NCBI RefSeq assembly: GCF_016900375.1
Contig: NZ_JACJKB010000006.1
Span: 62,001-126,000 of the forward strand
DNA from: Collinsella tanakaei
GTDB lineage: Bacteria > Actinomycetota > Coriobacteriia > Coriobacteriales > Coriobacteriaceae
DNA: 64,000 nucleotides
Direction of reading: 5' to 3'
This document shows, in pieces, positions 34,821 to 42,430 of this stretch. Made by a program: the position numbers and the translations under genes. Numbering within the stretch: position 1 is the first letter of the stretch; every line of letters starts with the position of its first letter. Below the pieces are notes generated by a model. That model was not told the DNA's origin, made no database searches, and worked only from the letters and a program-made list of their open reading frames with translations.

Positions 34821-35588
34821 GTGTACAAGGTATTCGACAGCCACTTCCACATCATCGATCCTGCGTATCCCCTCGTGGTGAACCAGGGCTTCACGCCCGA
34901 CTACTACACGGTCGAGCAGTACCGCGCCGAACTCGCCGACATGGGCATCGAGGCCGTCGGAGGCGCCGTGGTGTCCGGTTCGTTCCAGGGCTACGATCAG
35001 AGCTATTTCGCCGGTGCGCTCGGCAAGCTCGGCGAGGGTTTCGTCGGCGTGACGCAGCTTGACCCCGAGACGTCCGATGACGAGATCCTGAAGCTCGACG
35101 AGCTGGGCATCAAGGCCATCCGCTTCAATCTCTTCCGCGGCCTTTCCGCTACGCTGGAAGAGATCGAGGGGCAGGGCCGCCGCGTGCGCGAGCTGTGCGG
35201 CTGGAAGACTGAGCTCTACCTGGACGCCTCAAAGATGGACGACGACTTCGTCGCGCTCGTGCTGCGCATGCCCGGCGTGTCCATCGACCATCTTGGCATG
35301 CGCAAGGGCGGGGCGGACCTGCTCAAGCGGTTCGTGTCCGCCGGCGTACCGGTCCGCGTGACGGGTTTCGGCCGCATCGACCACACCCGTGAGGAGGCCT
35401 CGAAGCTCATCGCCGAGCTCTATGCGGAGAATCCCCAGGCGCTGATTTTCGGGTCCGACCTGCCGTCGACTCGCGCGAGCAAGCGTTTCGGTGTCGACGA
35501 CATCGAGCTCATCTGCGAGGCCGTCGGTGCGGACCACGCGCAGGAGATCCTCTACGACAACGGTGCCGCCTGGTATCTCGGGGCGTAG
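34821..35588 (+). CDS. Amidohydrolase-2 family metal-dependent hydrolase
   Basis: A 255-residue TIM-barrel hydrolase with a GTG start after TGGGGGAG. N-terminal metal motif FDSHFHIID (H8, H10), later SIDHLGM and the C-terminal FGSDLPSTRA aspartate are the amidohydrolase-2 (PF04909) ligands. Relatives hydrolyse lactones such as 2-pyrone-4,6-dicarboxylate or decarboxylate acids. Placement with an aconitase-like hydratase and a carboxylate carrier supports a ring-opening or lactone-hydrolysis step feeding the hydratase. Substrate is an inference. Last gene of the operon. Confidence 0.8.
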   Translation: MYKVFDSHFHIIDPAYPLVVNQGFTPDYYTVEQYRAELADMGIEAVGGAVVSGSFQGYDQSYFAGALGKLGEGFVGVTQLDPETSDDEILKLDELGIKAIRFNLFRGLSATLEEIEGQGRRVRELCGWKTELYLDASKMDDDFVALVLRMPGVSIDHLGMRKGGADLLKRFVSAGVPVRVTGFGRIDHTREEASKLIAELYAENPQALIFGSDLPSTRASKRFGVDDIELICEAVGADHAQEILYDNGAAWYLGA

Positions 35589-35634
35589 ACCTTTCCATTC
35601 ATCGTTAGCTTGTCTTTCCTTTCCCTTTTCCAAG

Positions 35635-35682
35635 GCCCCCGGTGCGTTCTGCTCAAACGCGCCGGGGGTTCCTTTGTGTTTA
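35635..35682 (+). terminator. Terminator of the hydratase-carrier-amidohydrolase operon
   Basis: CCCCCGGTGCGTT pairs with AACGCGCCGGGGG (one mismatch) around CTGCTCA, followed by TTCCTTTGTGTTT. Confidence 0.8.
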
Positions 35683-35740
35683 GGGGGTGGCCGTCCAGCG
35701 CACTCTTCGGGCGGCATCTACTTGGGATGGGCGCCTTGGA

Positions 35741-35838
35741 AATTACTGACCCCAGGCGAGACCGCTGTTTCTCTCTCTAACTTGCCATGTTTGGCCAAGT
35801 TAGAGAGAGAAACAGCGGTCTCGCCTGGGGTCAATTAA
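35741..35838. repeat. GACCCCAGGCGAGACC hairpin repeat, family B, copy 3
   Basis: The most symmetrical copy: TTACTGACCCCAGGCGAGAC ... with GAGAAACAGCGGTCTCGCCT in the opposite arm. GTTAGAGAGAGAAACAG pairs exactly with CTGTTTCTCTCTCTAAC. Ends TCAATTAA as copy 1 does. Confidence 0.85.
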
Positions 35839-36118
35839 AAAGTCGCCTGCGTGGTCGGGGTGCCGTCCGGCGGGGGAGGAGCTCGGCGCCCCATCTCGAG
35901 CGAGCGGCTTCGCGCCCGCCTTGTCGTCAAGGCGCTTCCGCGTGCCAAGGCGAGTCCTCGCGCCCGCCAGCACTGCCCCCGCCCCGCGCACCTGCCCCTG
36001 CGTTTACATGAGATGAAATCGATGTTATTCCCGCTGCTTGCCGCCCGTCACGCTATCATGGCAAAGGCATGAATGCATACCGAGGCGCAGCCTGCGCCAG
36101 AGGGGAAGCACAGCATAC
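35839..36118 (+). other. Leader region of feoAB
   Basis: The 280-base stretch before the feoAB start codes for nothing I can support. It is GC-rich until about 36000, then AT-richer (TTACATGAGATGAAATCGATG), a likely promoter region. I see no convincing DtxR/IdeR or Fur box. A small hairpin (CGCAGCCTGCG) lies just before the AGGGGAAG ribosome site. Confidence 0.4.
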
Positions 36119-38476
36119 ATGAGACTTGATACGCTCGAGATCGGCAAGGACGCCATCATCGCGTCGGTCGATTCCGATGACGCGGCGCTGCGTCAGCATA
36201 TTCTGGACATGGGCCTCACGCCGGGCACCGAGGTCACCATGATGAAGTACGCCCCCATGGGCGACCCGGTCGAGATTCGCCTGCGCGGCTACGAGCTCAC
36301 GCTGCGTAAGGACGACGCGGCCCGCATCGAGCTGCGCGACATTCACGATGCGCACAACCTGCTGCGCCGCAACGCCCAGGTGGGCACCACGGCGCACCCC
36401 GCGCTCGGCGAGGACGCCGCGCGCCCGCGTACCGGCGGCAAGCCCATCCCCGAGGGCCGTCCCTTGAGCTTCGCGCTCGCCGGCAACCAGAACTGCGGCA
36501 AGACCACGCTGTTCAACCAGCTCACCGGCTCCAACCAGCATGTGGGCAACTTCCCGGGCGTCACCGTCGACCGTAAGGACGGCCAGATCAAGGGCCATCC
36601 CGAGGCCACGGTCACCGACCTGCCGGGCATCTACTCGCTTTCGCCCTACACGAGCGAGGAGATCGTCTCGCGCGAGTTCATCCTGCACGAGCAGCCCGAC
36701 GCCATCATCAACATCGTGGATGCGACGAACATCGAGCGCAACCTCTACCTGACGCTGCAGCTCATGGAGCTCGACCGCCCCATGGTGCTGGCGCTCAACA
36801 TGATGGACGAGGTCGCCGCCAACGGCGGCACCGTCGACGTCAACAAGCTCGAGGAGCTGCTCGGCATCCCGGTGGTGCCCATTTCGGCCGCCAAGGGCGA
36901 GGGCATCGGCGAGCTGGTGGAGCACGCGCTGCACGTCGCGCGCTTCCGCGAGCATCCCGGGCGCCTGGACTTCTGCGCCGCCGCCGGCCCGGATCACGGC
37001 GCGCTGCACCGCTGCATCCACGGCGTGTGCCACCTGGTCGAGGACCACGCGGCCACCGCCGGTCTGCCGCTGCGCTTTGCCGCGACGAAGCTCATCGAGG
37101 GCGACGAGCGCGTCATGCGCGCGCTGGCGCTCGACCAAAACGAGCTCGACACGCTGGAGCACATCATCGTGCAGATGGAGGACGAGTCGGGCAGCGACCG
37201 CATGGCGGCCCTTGCCGACATGCGCTTCGGCTTCATCGAGGACGTCTGCTCTGCAAGCGTCGTGAAGCCGCACGAGAGCCGCGAGCACATGCGCTCGGTG
37301 GCTGCCGACCGCATCCTGACCGGCCGCTACACGGCCATCCCCGTGTTCATCGGCATCATGGCGCTTGTGTTCTGGCTCACCTTTGATGTGATCGGCCAGC
37401 GCCTCGCCGACCTGCTCGAGATGGGCATCGAGGCGTTTACCGGCGTGGTCGACGCCGCGCTTGCCGACTTCGGCGTGAACCCGGTCGTGCACTCGCTTGT
37501 GATCGACGGCATCTTCGCCGGCGTGGGTGGCGTGCTTTCGTTTTTGCCGATCATCGTCGTGCTGTTCCTGCTGCTGTCCATCCTCGAGGACTCTGGCTAT
37601 ATGGCGCGCGTCGCCTTCGTGATGGATAAGCTGCTGCGCCGCATCGGCCTGTCGGGCCGCAGCATCGTGCCTATGCTGATCGGCTTCGGCTGCAGCGTGC
37701 CTGCCATCATGGCGACCCGCACCTTGCCGTCCGAGCACGACCGCAAGATGACGGTCATGCTCACGCCGTTCATGAGCTGCTCGGCGAAGCTGCCCGTATA
37801 CGGCTTGATCACCGCGGCGTTCTTCCCCGCGTACGGCGGCCTCGTTATGACGGGCATGTACCTGCTGGGCATCGTGGTGGGCATTCTCGTGGCGCTCGTG
37901 CTAAAGAACAGCGCGTTTCGAGGCGACCCCGTGCCCTTCGTGATGGAGCTGCCCAATTACCGCCTGCCCAGCGCCGCCACCGTGGCGCGGCTCGCGTGGG
38001 ACAAGGGCAAGGGCTTCGTGCGCAAGGCATTTACCATCGTGTTCGTGGCCACGATCATCATCTGGTTCCTGCAGACGTTCGACATCCGCTTCAACGTGGT
38101 GACCGACCAGTCCCAGAGCCTGCTTGCGGGTGTGGGCCAGCTGATCGCCCCGATCTTCGCGCCGCTCGGCTTCGGCGACTGGCGCGCGTCCACGGCGCTC
38201 GCGGCCGGCTTTGCCGCCAAGGAGAGCGTGGTCTCGACGCTTACCGTCCTGCTCGGCGGCGACGTCTCGGCGCTCCCGACGCTGTTCACGCCGCTGACGG
38301 CGTTTTGCTTCCTGGCGTTCACGCTGCTGTACACGCCCTGTGTCGCCGCTGTGTCGACCGTGCGCAGCGAGCTCGGCACCCGCATGATGTGGGCGGTGGT
38401 TGCGCTGCAGTGCGGTGTCGCGTGGGTCGTGGCGTTCGCGATCCATGTGATCGGCATGGCGGTCGGACTCGGGTAA
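36119..38476 (+). CDS. feoB: Fused FeoA-FeoB ferrous iron transporter
   Basis: A 785-residue protein. Residues 1-75 are a FeoA SH3-like domain (LRQHILDMGLTPGTEVTMMK, DPVEIRLRGYELTLRKDDA). After a linker comes the FeoB G domain: G1 GNQNCGKTT (122-130), G2 region NFPGVTVD, G3 DLPG, G4 NMMD, then a helical GDI region. The membrane part has the Gate/core motifs GFGCSVPAIMATRT and SCSAKLPVYGL. It imports Fe(II) under anoxic conditions; GTP hydrolysis gates it. FeoA is usually a separate small protein. ATG 36119 follows AGGGGAAG and puts FeoA at the N-terminus. No FeoC is visible. Confidence 0.95.
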   Translation: MRLDTLEIGKDAIIASVDSDDAALRQHILDMGLTPGTEVTMMKYAPMGDPVEIRLRGYELTLRKDDAARIELRDIHDAHNLLRRNAQVGTTAHPALGEDAARPRTGGKPIPEGRPLSFALAGNQNCGKTTLFNQLTGSNQHVGNFPGVTVDRKDGQIKGHPEATVTDLPGIYSLSPYTSEEIVSREFILHEQPDAIINIVDATNIERNLYLTLQLMELDRPMVLALNMMDEVAANGGTVDVNKLEELLGIPVVPISAAKGEGIGELVEHALHVARFREHPGRLDFCAAAGPDHGALHRCIHGVCHLVEDHAATAGLPLRFAATKLIEGDERVMRALALDQNELDTLEHIIVQMEDESGSDRMAALADMRFGFIEDVCSASVVKPHESREHMRSVAADRILTGRYTAIPVFIGIMALVFWLTFDVIGQRLADLLEMGIEAFTGVVDAALADFGVNPVVHSLVIDGIFAGVGGVLSFLPIIVVLFLLLSILEDSGYMARVAFVMDKLLRRIGLSGRSIVPMLIGFGCSVPAIMATRTLPSEHDRKMTVMLTPFMSCSAKLPVYGLITAAFFPAYGGLVMTGMYLLGIVVGILVALVLKNSAFRGDPVPFVMELPNYRLPSAATVARLAWDKGKGFVRKAFTIVFVATIIIWFLQTFDIRFNVVTDQSQSLLAGVGQLIAPIFAPLGFGDWRASTALAAGFAAKESVVSTLTVLLGGDVSALPTLFTPLTAFCFLAFTLLYTPCVAAVSTVRSELGTRMMWAVVALQCGVAWVVAFAIHVIGMAVGLG

Positions 38477-38492
38477 CGCAAAGCCTATCGAG

Positions 38493-38537
38493 GAGGGCAC
38501 CCGTGGCAGCTTTTGCCGCCACGGGCGCCCTCTTTTC
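38493..38537 (+). terminator. Terminator of feoAB
   Basis: GAGGGCACCCGTGGCAGC pairs with GCCGCCACGGGCGCCCTC around TTTT, then TTTTCG. One or two mismatches. Confidence 0.85.
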
Positions 38538-38549
38538 GTCTCGTCAATC

Positions 38550-38714
38550 GAGTTAGCCAATATGAACGCCGGTTTTCAGTGTTTCTTGAGCGAACCAGAG
38601 AGTAGTCGCCTGATTTTGGCGGCGTTTTCCCAGTTGGCAAGCGCGAAAACAGGCCATCTACTCAGCGGATGCCAAAAGAAATACTGAAAACCGGCTGTTC
38701 AGATTGGCTAACTC
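38550..38714. repeat. 165-bp palindromic element (family E)
   Basis: GAGTTAGCCAATATGAACGC (38550) continues CGGTTTTCAGTGTTTCTT and recurs inverted at 38674-38714 with few mismatches. A second, inner foldback pairs GAGTAG with CTACTC and GCC-rich parts. Internal sequence is lower in GC than neighbours. Confidence 0.7.
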
Positions 38715-38760
38715 TGTATTTTGACGCGATCTTGCGGCTCAGATAGCTGCCAACCGTCCG

Positions 38761-39291
38761 CTACAGCACTTCGACCTGGCAGCTGCGCATCGTGGAGAGG
38801 GCCGCATCGTGGGCGGCGGGCGTCACGCCGGCGCAGAGAGCCGCCTCGCAGCGCACGGGAATCTCGGGGAAGTGCGCCTTGATGAGCAGGGCGTTGCTCA
38901 CCACGCAGATGTCGGTGCACAGGCCGATGACCTCGATGGAGTCGATGGGCTTCTCGTCGTTTTGCTGGGCGAGCCACCACACGAGGGCAACCGAGCCGAA
39001 CGTGGGCTTGTCGAACACCATGGCATCGCGCGTGCGGCGGACCTCCTCAAGCTCGGGGACGAGCTGCCAGCCCGGGGTGTCGCGCACGCAGTGCGTAACA
39101 GGCAGGTTGCGACCCTCCTGCGTTTCGAGGTAGTTCGGCTCATGCGTGTCGCGCGTGAAGACGACGGTGCCCTCGAAGTCGCGAGCGCGTGCGGCAACGC
39201 CTTCGACGATCGCCTGCGCCTCGGGCGTGCCCAGAGCGCCATCAACGAAGTCCTTCTGCATGTCGATGACGACCAGATAATCGTTGGCCAT
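38761..39291 (-). CDS. Isochorismatase-like cysteine hydrolase (nicotinamidase-type)
   Basis: A 176-residue protein with the catalytic triad of the family: D10 (VVIDMQKDF), K95 (FDKPTFGS) and C129 (GLCTDICVVSNALL). A possible metal site includes D48 and H50 (TRDTHEPNYL). Best guess is nicotinamidase-like deamidation to nicotinic acid for NAD recycling, but other amidase substrates are possible. GGAGGAAA precedes ATG 39291. Single gene, divergent from the HTH-aminotransferase gene. Confidence 0.85.
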   Translation of the reverse strand: MANDYLVVIDMQKDFVDGALGTPEAQAIVEGVAARARDFEGTVVFTRDTHEPNYLETQEGRNLPVTHCVRDTPGWQLVPELEEVRRTRDAMVFDKPTFGSVALVWWLAQQNDEKPIDSIEVIGLCTDICVVSNALLIKAHFPEIPVRCEAALCAGVTPAAHDAALSTMRSCQVEVL

Positions 39292-39443
39292 GGGGTTTCC
39301 TCCCGTATCGGGTGACGGTTTAGCTGTACCTTGTCGTCTGATGATAGCGTCTGGCGAGGCCAGCAGCTGCAGGACAGCGGTGTTTCTCCATTGGAAACGA
39401 TGGGAGCCGGGCGGCTCACGCGTGAGCACATGGGCGTCCAGGC

Positions 39444-39562
39444 GGTTCAAGATGCCCCAGATTTTCCCGAAGTTCAATTTCCATCTGTGCTAGACTGCCC
39501 ATAATTGAACTTTGAACCAAAGAGACCGCGAAGTTCAATTTCGACCAAGATCATCTTGAACC
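39444..39562. promoter_or_regulatory. TTCAA/TTGAA box array upstream of HTH-aminotransferase gene
   Basis: Five boxes in 119 bp: GGTTCAAGAT (39444), GAAGTTCAATTTC (39469), inverted AATTGAACTTTGAACC (39503), GAAGTTCAATTTC (39530) and ATCTTGAACC (39553, the exact complement of the first). The regular dyad layout just before the start codon fits an operator read by the gene's own HTH domain. Confidence 0.6.
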
Positions 39563-39574
39563 TTCGGAGGCGAG

Positions 39575-41143
39575 ATGGACCGCATGGCAGAACGAGAGCT
39601 GTTCGCCACCCGCTTGAGGGAGGCGATGGAGCGCCAGGGCCTCAAGCAGGCAGGCGTCATCCAGGCGGCATCGCAGCTCGGCGCCAAGCTGGGCAAAAGC
39701 CAGATGAGCCAGTACGTGAGCGGCAAGACCGTGCCGCGCCGCGATGTCGTCGCCCTGCTGGCGCGCGTCCTCGACGTCGACGCCGCATGGCTCGCCGGCG
39801 CGCATGACGATGCCGCGCCGCCTGCGGACGAGCGAGCTAGCGCGCGGCATGAGGCCGCCGCCAACCCCGTGACCACCAGCACCAGCACCGGCACCGAAGC
39901 CGCAACCGCCCAAAGGAGCACCACCATGCGCGAATTCAAGAAGTCCTCCAAGCTCGATAACGTCCTCTACGACGTCCGCGGTCCCGTCAACGACGAGGCC
40001 GAGGCCATGGAGGCCCGCGGCGAGCATATCCTCAAGCTGAACATCGGCAACCCCGCGCCGTTCGGCTTTCGCACGCCCGACGAGGTCATCTTCGACATGC
40101 GCCAGCAGCTCACCGAGTGCGAGGGCTACTCCAACTCGAAGGGTCTGTTCTCGGCGCGCAAGGCCATCATGCAGTACGCGCAGCTCAAGCACATCCCCAA
40201 CGTGGACGTCGACGGCATCTATACGGGCAACGGCGTCTCGGAGCTCATCCAGCTGTGCATGAACGCGCTGCTCGACACCGGCGACGAGATCCTCATCCCG
40301 AGCCCCGACTACCCGCTGTGGACCGCGTGCGCCACGCTGGCGGGTGGCGTGCCGGTGCACTACATCTGCGACGAGCAGGCCGATTGGAACCCCGACCTGG
40401 CCGACATGGAGGCCAAGATTACCTCGCGCACGAAGGCCATCGTCATCATCAACCCCAACAACCCCACGGGCGCGGTCTATTCGCTCGAGGTCCTGCAGAG
40501 CATCGTCGACCTCGCGCGCAAACACCAGCTCATGGTTTTCTCCGACGAGATCTACGACCGCCTGTGCATGGACGGCATCAAGCACGTGTCGATCGCCTCG
40601 CTCGCGCCCGACCTGCCGTGCGTGACGTTCTCCGGCCTGTCGAAGTCGCACATGATCGCGGGCTACCGCATCGGCTGGATGATCCTTTCGGGCAACAAGC
40701 GCTGCATGCGCGATTTCATCTTCGGCGTGAACATGCTGTCGAACATGCGCCTGTGCTCCAACGTGCCCGCGCAGTCCATCGTGCAGACGGCGCTCGGCGG
40801 CTATCAGAGCGTCGAGCGCTACGTGGAGCCCGGCGGCCGCGTGTTCGAGCAGCGCAGCTACGTGTACGAGGCCCTGAACGCGATCGACGGCGTGACGGCG
40901 GTCAAGCCCAAGGCGGCGTTCTACATCTTCCCCAAGCTGGACGTCAAGAAGTTCAACATCACCGACGATGAGCAGTTCGCGCTCGACCTGCTGCACGAGA
41001 AGCGCATCCTCATCACGCGCGGTGGCGGCTTCAACTGGGACAAGCCGGACCACTTCCGCATCGTGTACCTGCCGCGCATGGAGGTCCTGCGCGAGGCGAT
41101 GACGGACCTGGCAGACTTCCTGTCCACGTACCGCCAAGCATAA
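39575..41143 (+). CDS. XRE-type HTH fused to AlaA-like aminotransferase
   Basis: A 522-residue fusion. Residues ~8-72 are an HTH (LREAMERQGLKQAGVIQAAS, QLGAKLGKSQMSQYVSGKTV), then a 45-residue Ala/Thr/Ser linker. From residue 118 it is a class I PLP aminotransferase: LKLNIGNPAPFGF, NGVSELIQLCMNALL, IPSPDYPLWTACATLAGG, NPNNPTGAVYS, SDEIYDRL, the PLP lysine in TFSGLSKSHMIAGYRIGW, and the C-terminal RIVYLPRME. This resembles AlaA (glutamate-pyruvate transaminase). An in-frame ATG at 39926 preceded by AAAGGAG marks the exact domain boundary and could yield the free enzyme. CGGAGG precedes ATG 39575. Confidence 0.9.
   Translation: MDRMAERELFATRLREAMERQGLKQAGVIQAASQLGAKLGKSQMSQYVSGKTVPRRDVVALLARVLDVDAAWLAGAHDDAAPPADERASARHEAAANPVTTSTSTGTEAATAQRSTTMREFKKSSKLDNVLYDVRGPVNDEAEAMEARGEHILKLNIGNPAPFGFRTPDEVIFDMRQQLTECEGYSNSKGLFSARKAIMQYAQLKHIPNVDVDGIYTGNGVSELIQLCMNALLDTGDEILIPSPDYPLWTACATLAGGVPVHYICDEQADWNPDLADMEAKITSRTKAIVIINPNNPTGAVYSLEVLQSIVDLARKHQLMVFSDEIYDRLCMDGIKHVSIASLAPDLPCVTFSGLSKSHMIAGYRIGWMILSGNKRCMRDFIFGVNMLSNMRLCSNVPAQSIVQTALGGYQSVERYVEPGGRVFEQRSYVYEALNAIDGVTAVKPKAAFYIFPKLDVKKFNITDDEQFALDLLHEKRILITRGGGFNWDKPDHFRIVYLPRMEVLREAMTDLADFLSTYRQA
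39912..39928 (+). promoter_or_regulatory. Internal ribosome site and in-frame ATG
   Basis: AAAGGAG at 39912-39918 lies 7 bases before ATG 39926, in frame, giving MREFKKSSKLDN as the start of a 405-residue aminotransferase without HTH. Confidence 0.55.
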
Positions 41144-41338
41144 CCGAGCGCGGCGCGCAAGCCGCATCCAACATCTGTGCAGATAAGGAGCGCTTCTGGC
41201 GCTCCTTTTGTGATGGGGGAGTTTGATGCGCGCGGGTGCTCGGACAGCCGTCTACACTACATTCGGGCCGGAAGGCCATGTGTTGATTGCGGCCAGAGGA
41301 AGGCCGCCTGTAGAGCGCCGAGGGCGCAGGAGGAACTC

Positions 41339-42190
41339 ATGAGTGAGTACAGCGAAATGGACGAGAAGATGACCGAGAACGAGACGACTGCCGCCGAGAC
41401 CGTGGCGGAGACGGTTGCCGAGACCGTCGCTGAGGAGCCCGTGGCCGAGCCGGCCGCCGAGGCTGAGGAGATCGCCGCTGATGACGAGGCTGAGCCCCGC
41501 GACCTGGACGGCGAGCTGTTCGACAAGATCAACCGCGCTGCGCGCCTGCTTCGCGGGCGCCGCGACATGATGCGCGACGAGGCCGAGGAGGACGCCAAGC
41601 GCCTGAACGACCTCATGCGCGCGCTCAAGCTCCTGGAGCTCAAGCCCAAGATGGAGCAGAAGGAGATGGCCGAGCTGCTGGGCATGCGCCTGCGTGAGCT
41701 CAACGCCATCATGGTCGAGGCCGAGAAGAACGACATCGTGGCCCGCGTTGAGCCCGAGGAGGACGACATGCGCAAGGTCGTCATCTTCGCCAGCGAGGAT
41801 GCCGCCGAGCTCGCCGCCAAGATGGGCGGCAAGCGCAAGAAGCTCGTTCCGCAGCTGTCTTCCGACGACTGCGAGCAGATCCTCGCGCTGCTCGACAAGG
41901 TGATCGACCCGATGGTCGCTATGGGCCTCGACGCCGATCGCGGCCCGCGTGGCGGCCGTGACGACCGTGGTCCCCGCGGCGGCTTCGGTGGTCGCGACGA
42001 TCGTGGCCCGCGTGGTCCCCGTGGCGGCCGTGACGACCGCGGCCCGCGTGGCGGCTTCGGTCGTGACCGCGACGACCGTGGTCCCCGTGGCCCGCGCGGC
42101 AACTTCGGTCCTCGTGGCGGCCGTGGCCCGCGCGACGACCGCGGTGGCCGTGGCGGCTTCAGCGGCAATCACCGCGGTGGCCGCTTCTAA
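41339..42190 (+). CDS. Winged-helix (MarR-like) protein with RGG-type C-terminal tail
   Basis: A 283-residue protein in three parts. The N-terminus is Glu/Ala-rich (TVAETVAETVAEEPVAEPAA). The middle (about 55-200) is a winged-helix-like domain: KPKMEQKEMAELLGMRLREL, NAIMVEAEKNDIVARVEPEE, DDMRKVVIFAS, the MarR pattern with D-R in the wing. The tail (about 205-283) consists of GGRDDRGPRGG and GGFGRDRDD-type repeats, an RGG-like nucleic-acid-binding region. AGGAGG precedes ATG 41339. It probably binds DNA or RNA as a regulator; target unknown. A strong terminator follows. Confidence 0.75.
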   Translation: MSEYSEMDEKMTENETTAAETVAETVAETVAEEPVAEPAAEAEEIAADDEAEPRDLDGELFDKINRAARLLRGRRDMMRDEAEEDAKRLNDLMRALKLLELKPKMEQKEMAELLGMRLRELNAIMVEAEKNDIVARVEPEEDDMRKVVIFASEDAAELAAKMGGKRKKLVPQLSSDDCEQILALLDKVIDPMVAMGLDADRGPRGGRDDRGPRGGFGGRDDRGPRGPRGGRDDRGPRGGFGRDRDDRGPRGPRGNFGPRGGRGPRDDRGGRGGFSGNHRGGRF

Positions 42191-42222
42191 GGCGTAGGCC
42201 GAGCGCATAACGATTCTGGGAA

Positions 42223-42259
42223 GACCCCGGCAGGCTGGAGCCCGCCGGGGTCTTTTCTT
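42223..42259 (+). terminator. Terminator of RGG-repeat gene
   Basis: GACCCCGGC (42223-42231) pairs exactly with GCCGGGGTC (42243-42251), followed by TTTTCTT. Confidence 0.85.
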
Positions 42260-42344
42260 GTCGATGCGGCGCCCGGAAGGTGGGCGTCGCGCTGAGGCAG
42301 CTGGGCATGCGGGCCGTCCGGCCAAGCACGCGGATGCACCCGCC

Positions 42345-42384
42345 CATAAAAGAAGCCCGCCCCCGGACGGAACCGGAGGCGGGC
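42345..42384 (-). terminator. Terminator of CmpB-type gene
   Basis: On the minus strand GCCCGCCTCCGG pairs with CCGGGGGCGGGC and is followed by TTCTTTTATG. Confidence 0.75.
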
Positions 42385-42430
42385 AGCAATCGCAAAGCGC
42401 GGCGGGCAAGAAGCCCGCATCAGATCCGGG

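Noticed and set aside
28282-35838. Family B hairpins as a CRISPR array
   Set aside because: Copies are 1.4-6 kb apart, are inverted foldbacks rather than short direct repeats with spacers, and there is no cas gene.
35839-36118. An iron-regulator (DtxR/Fur) box before feoAB
   Set aside because: No sequence with acceptable symmetry or match to the known consensus was found.
41257-42168. A minus-strand frame of Pro/Arg/Ser repeats
   Set aside because: Antisense image of the RGG-repeat tail; no ribosome site or family.
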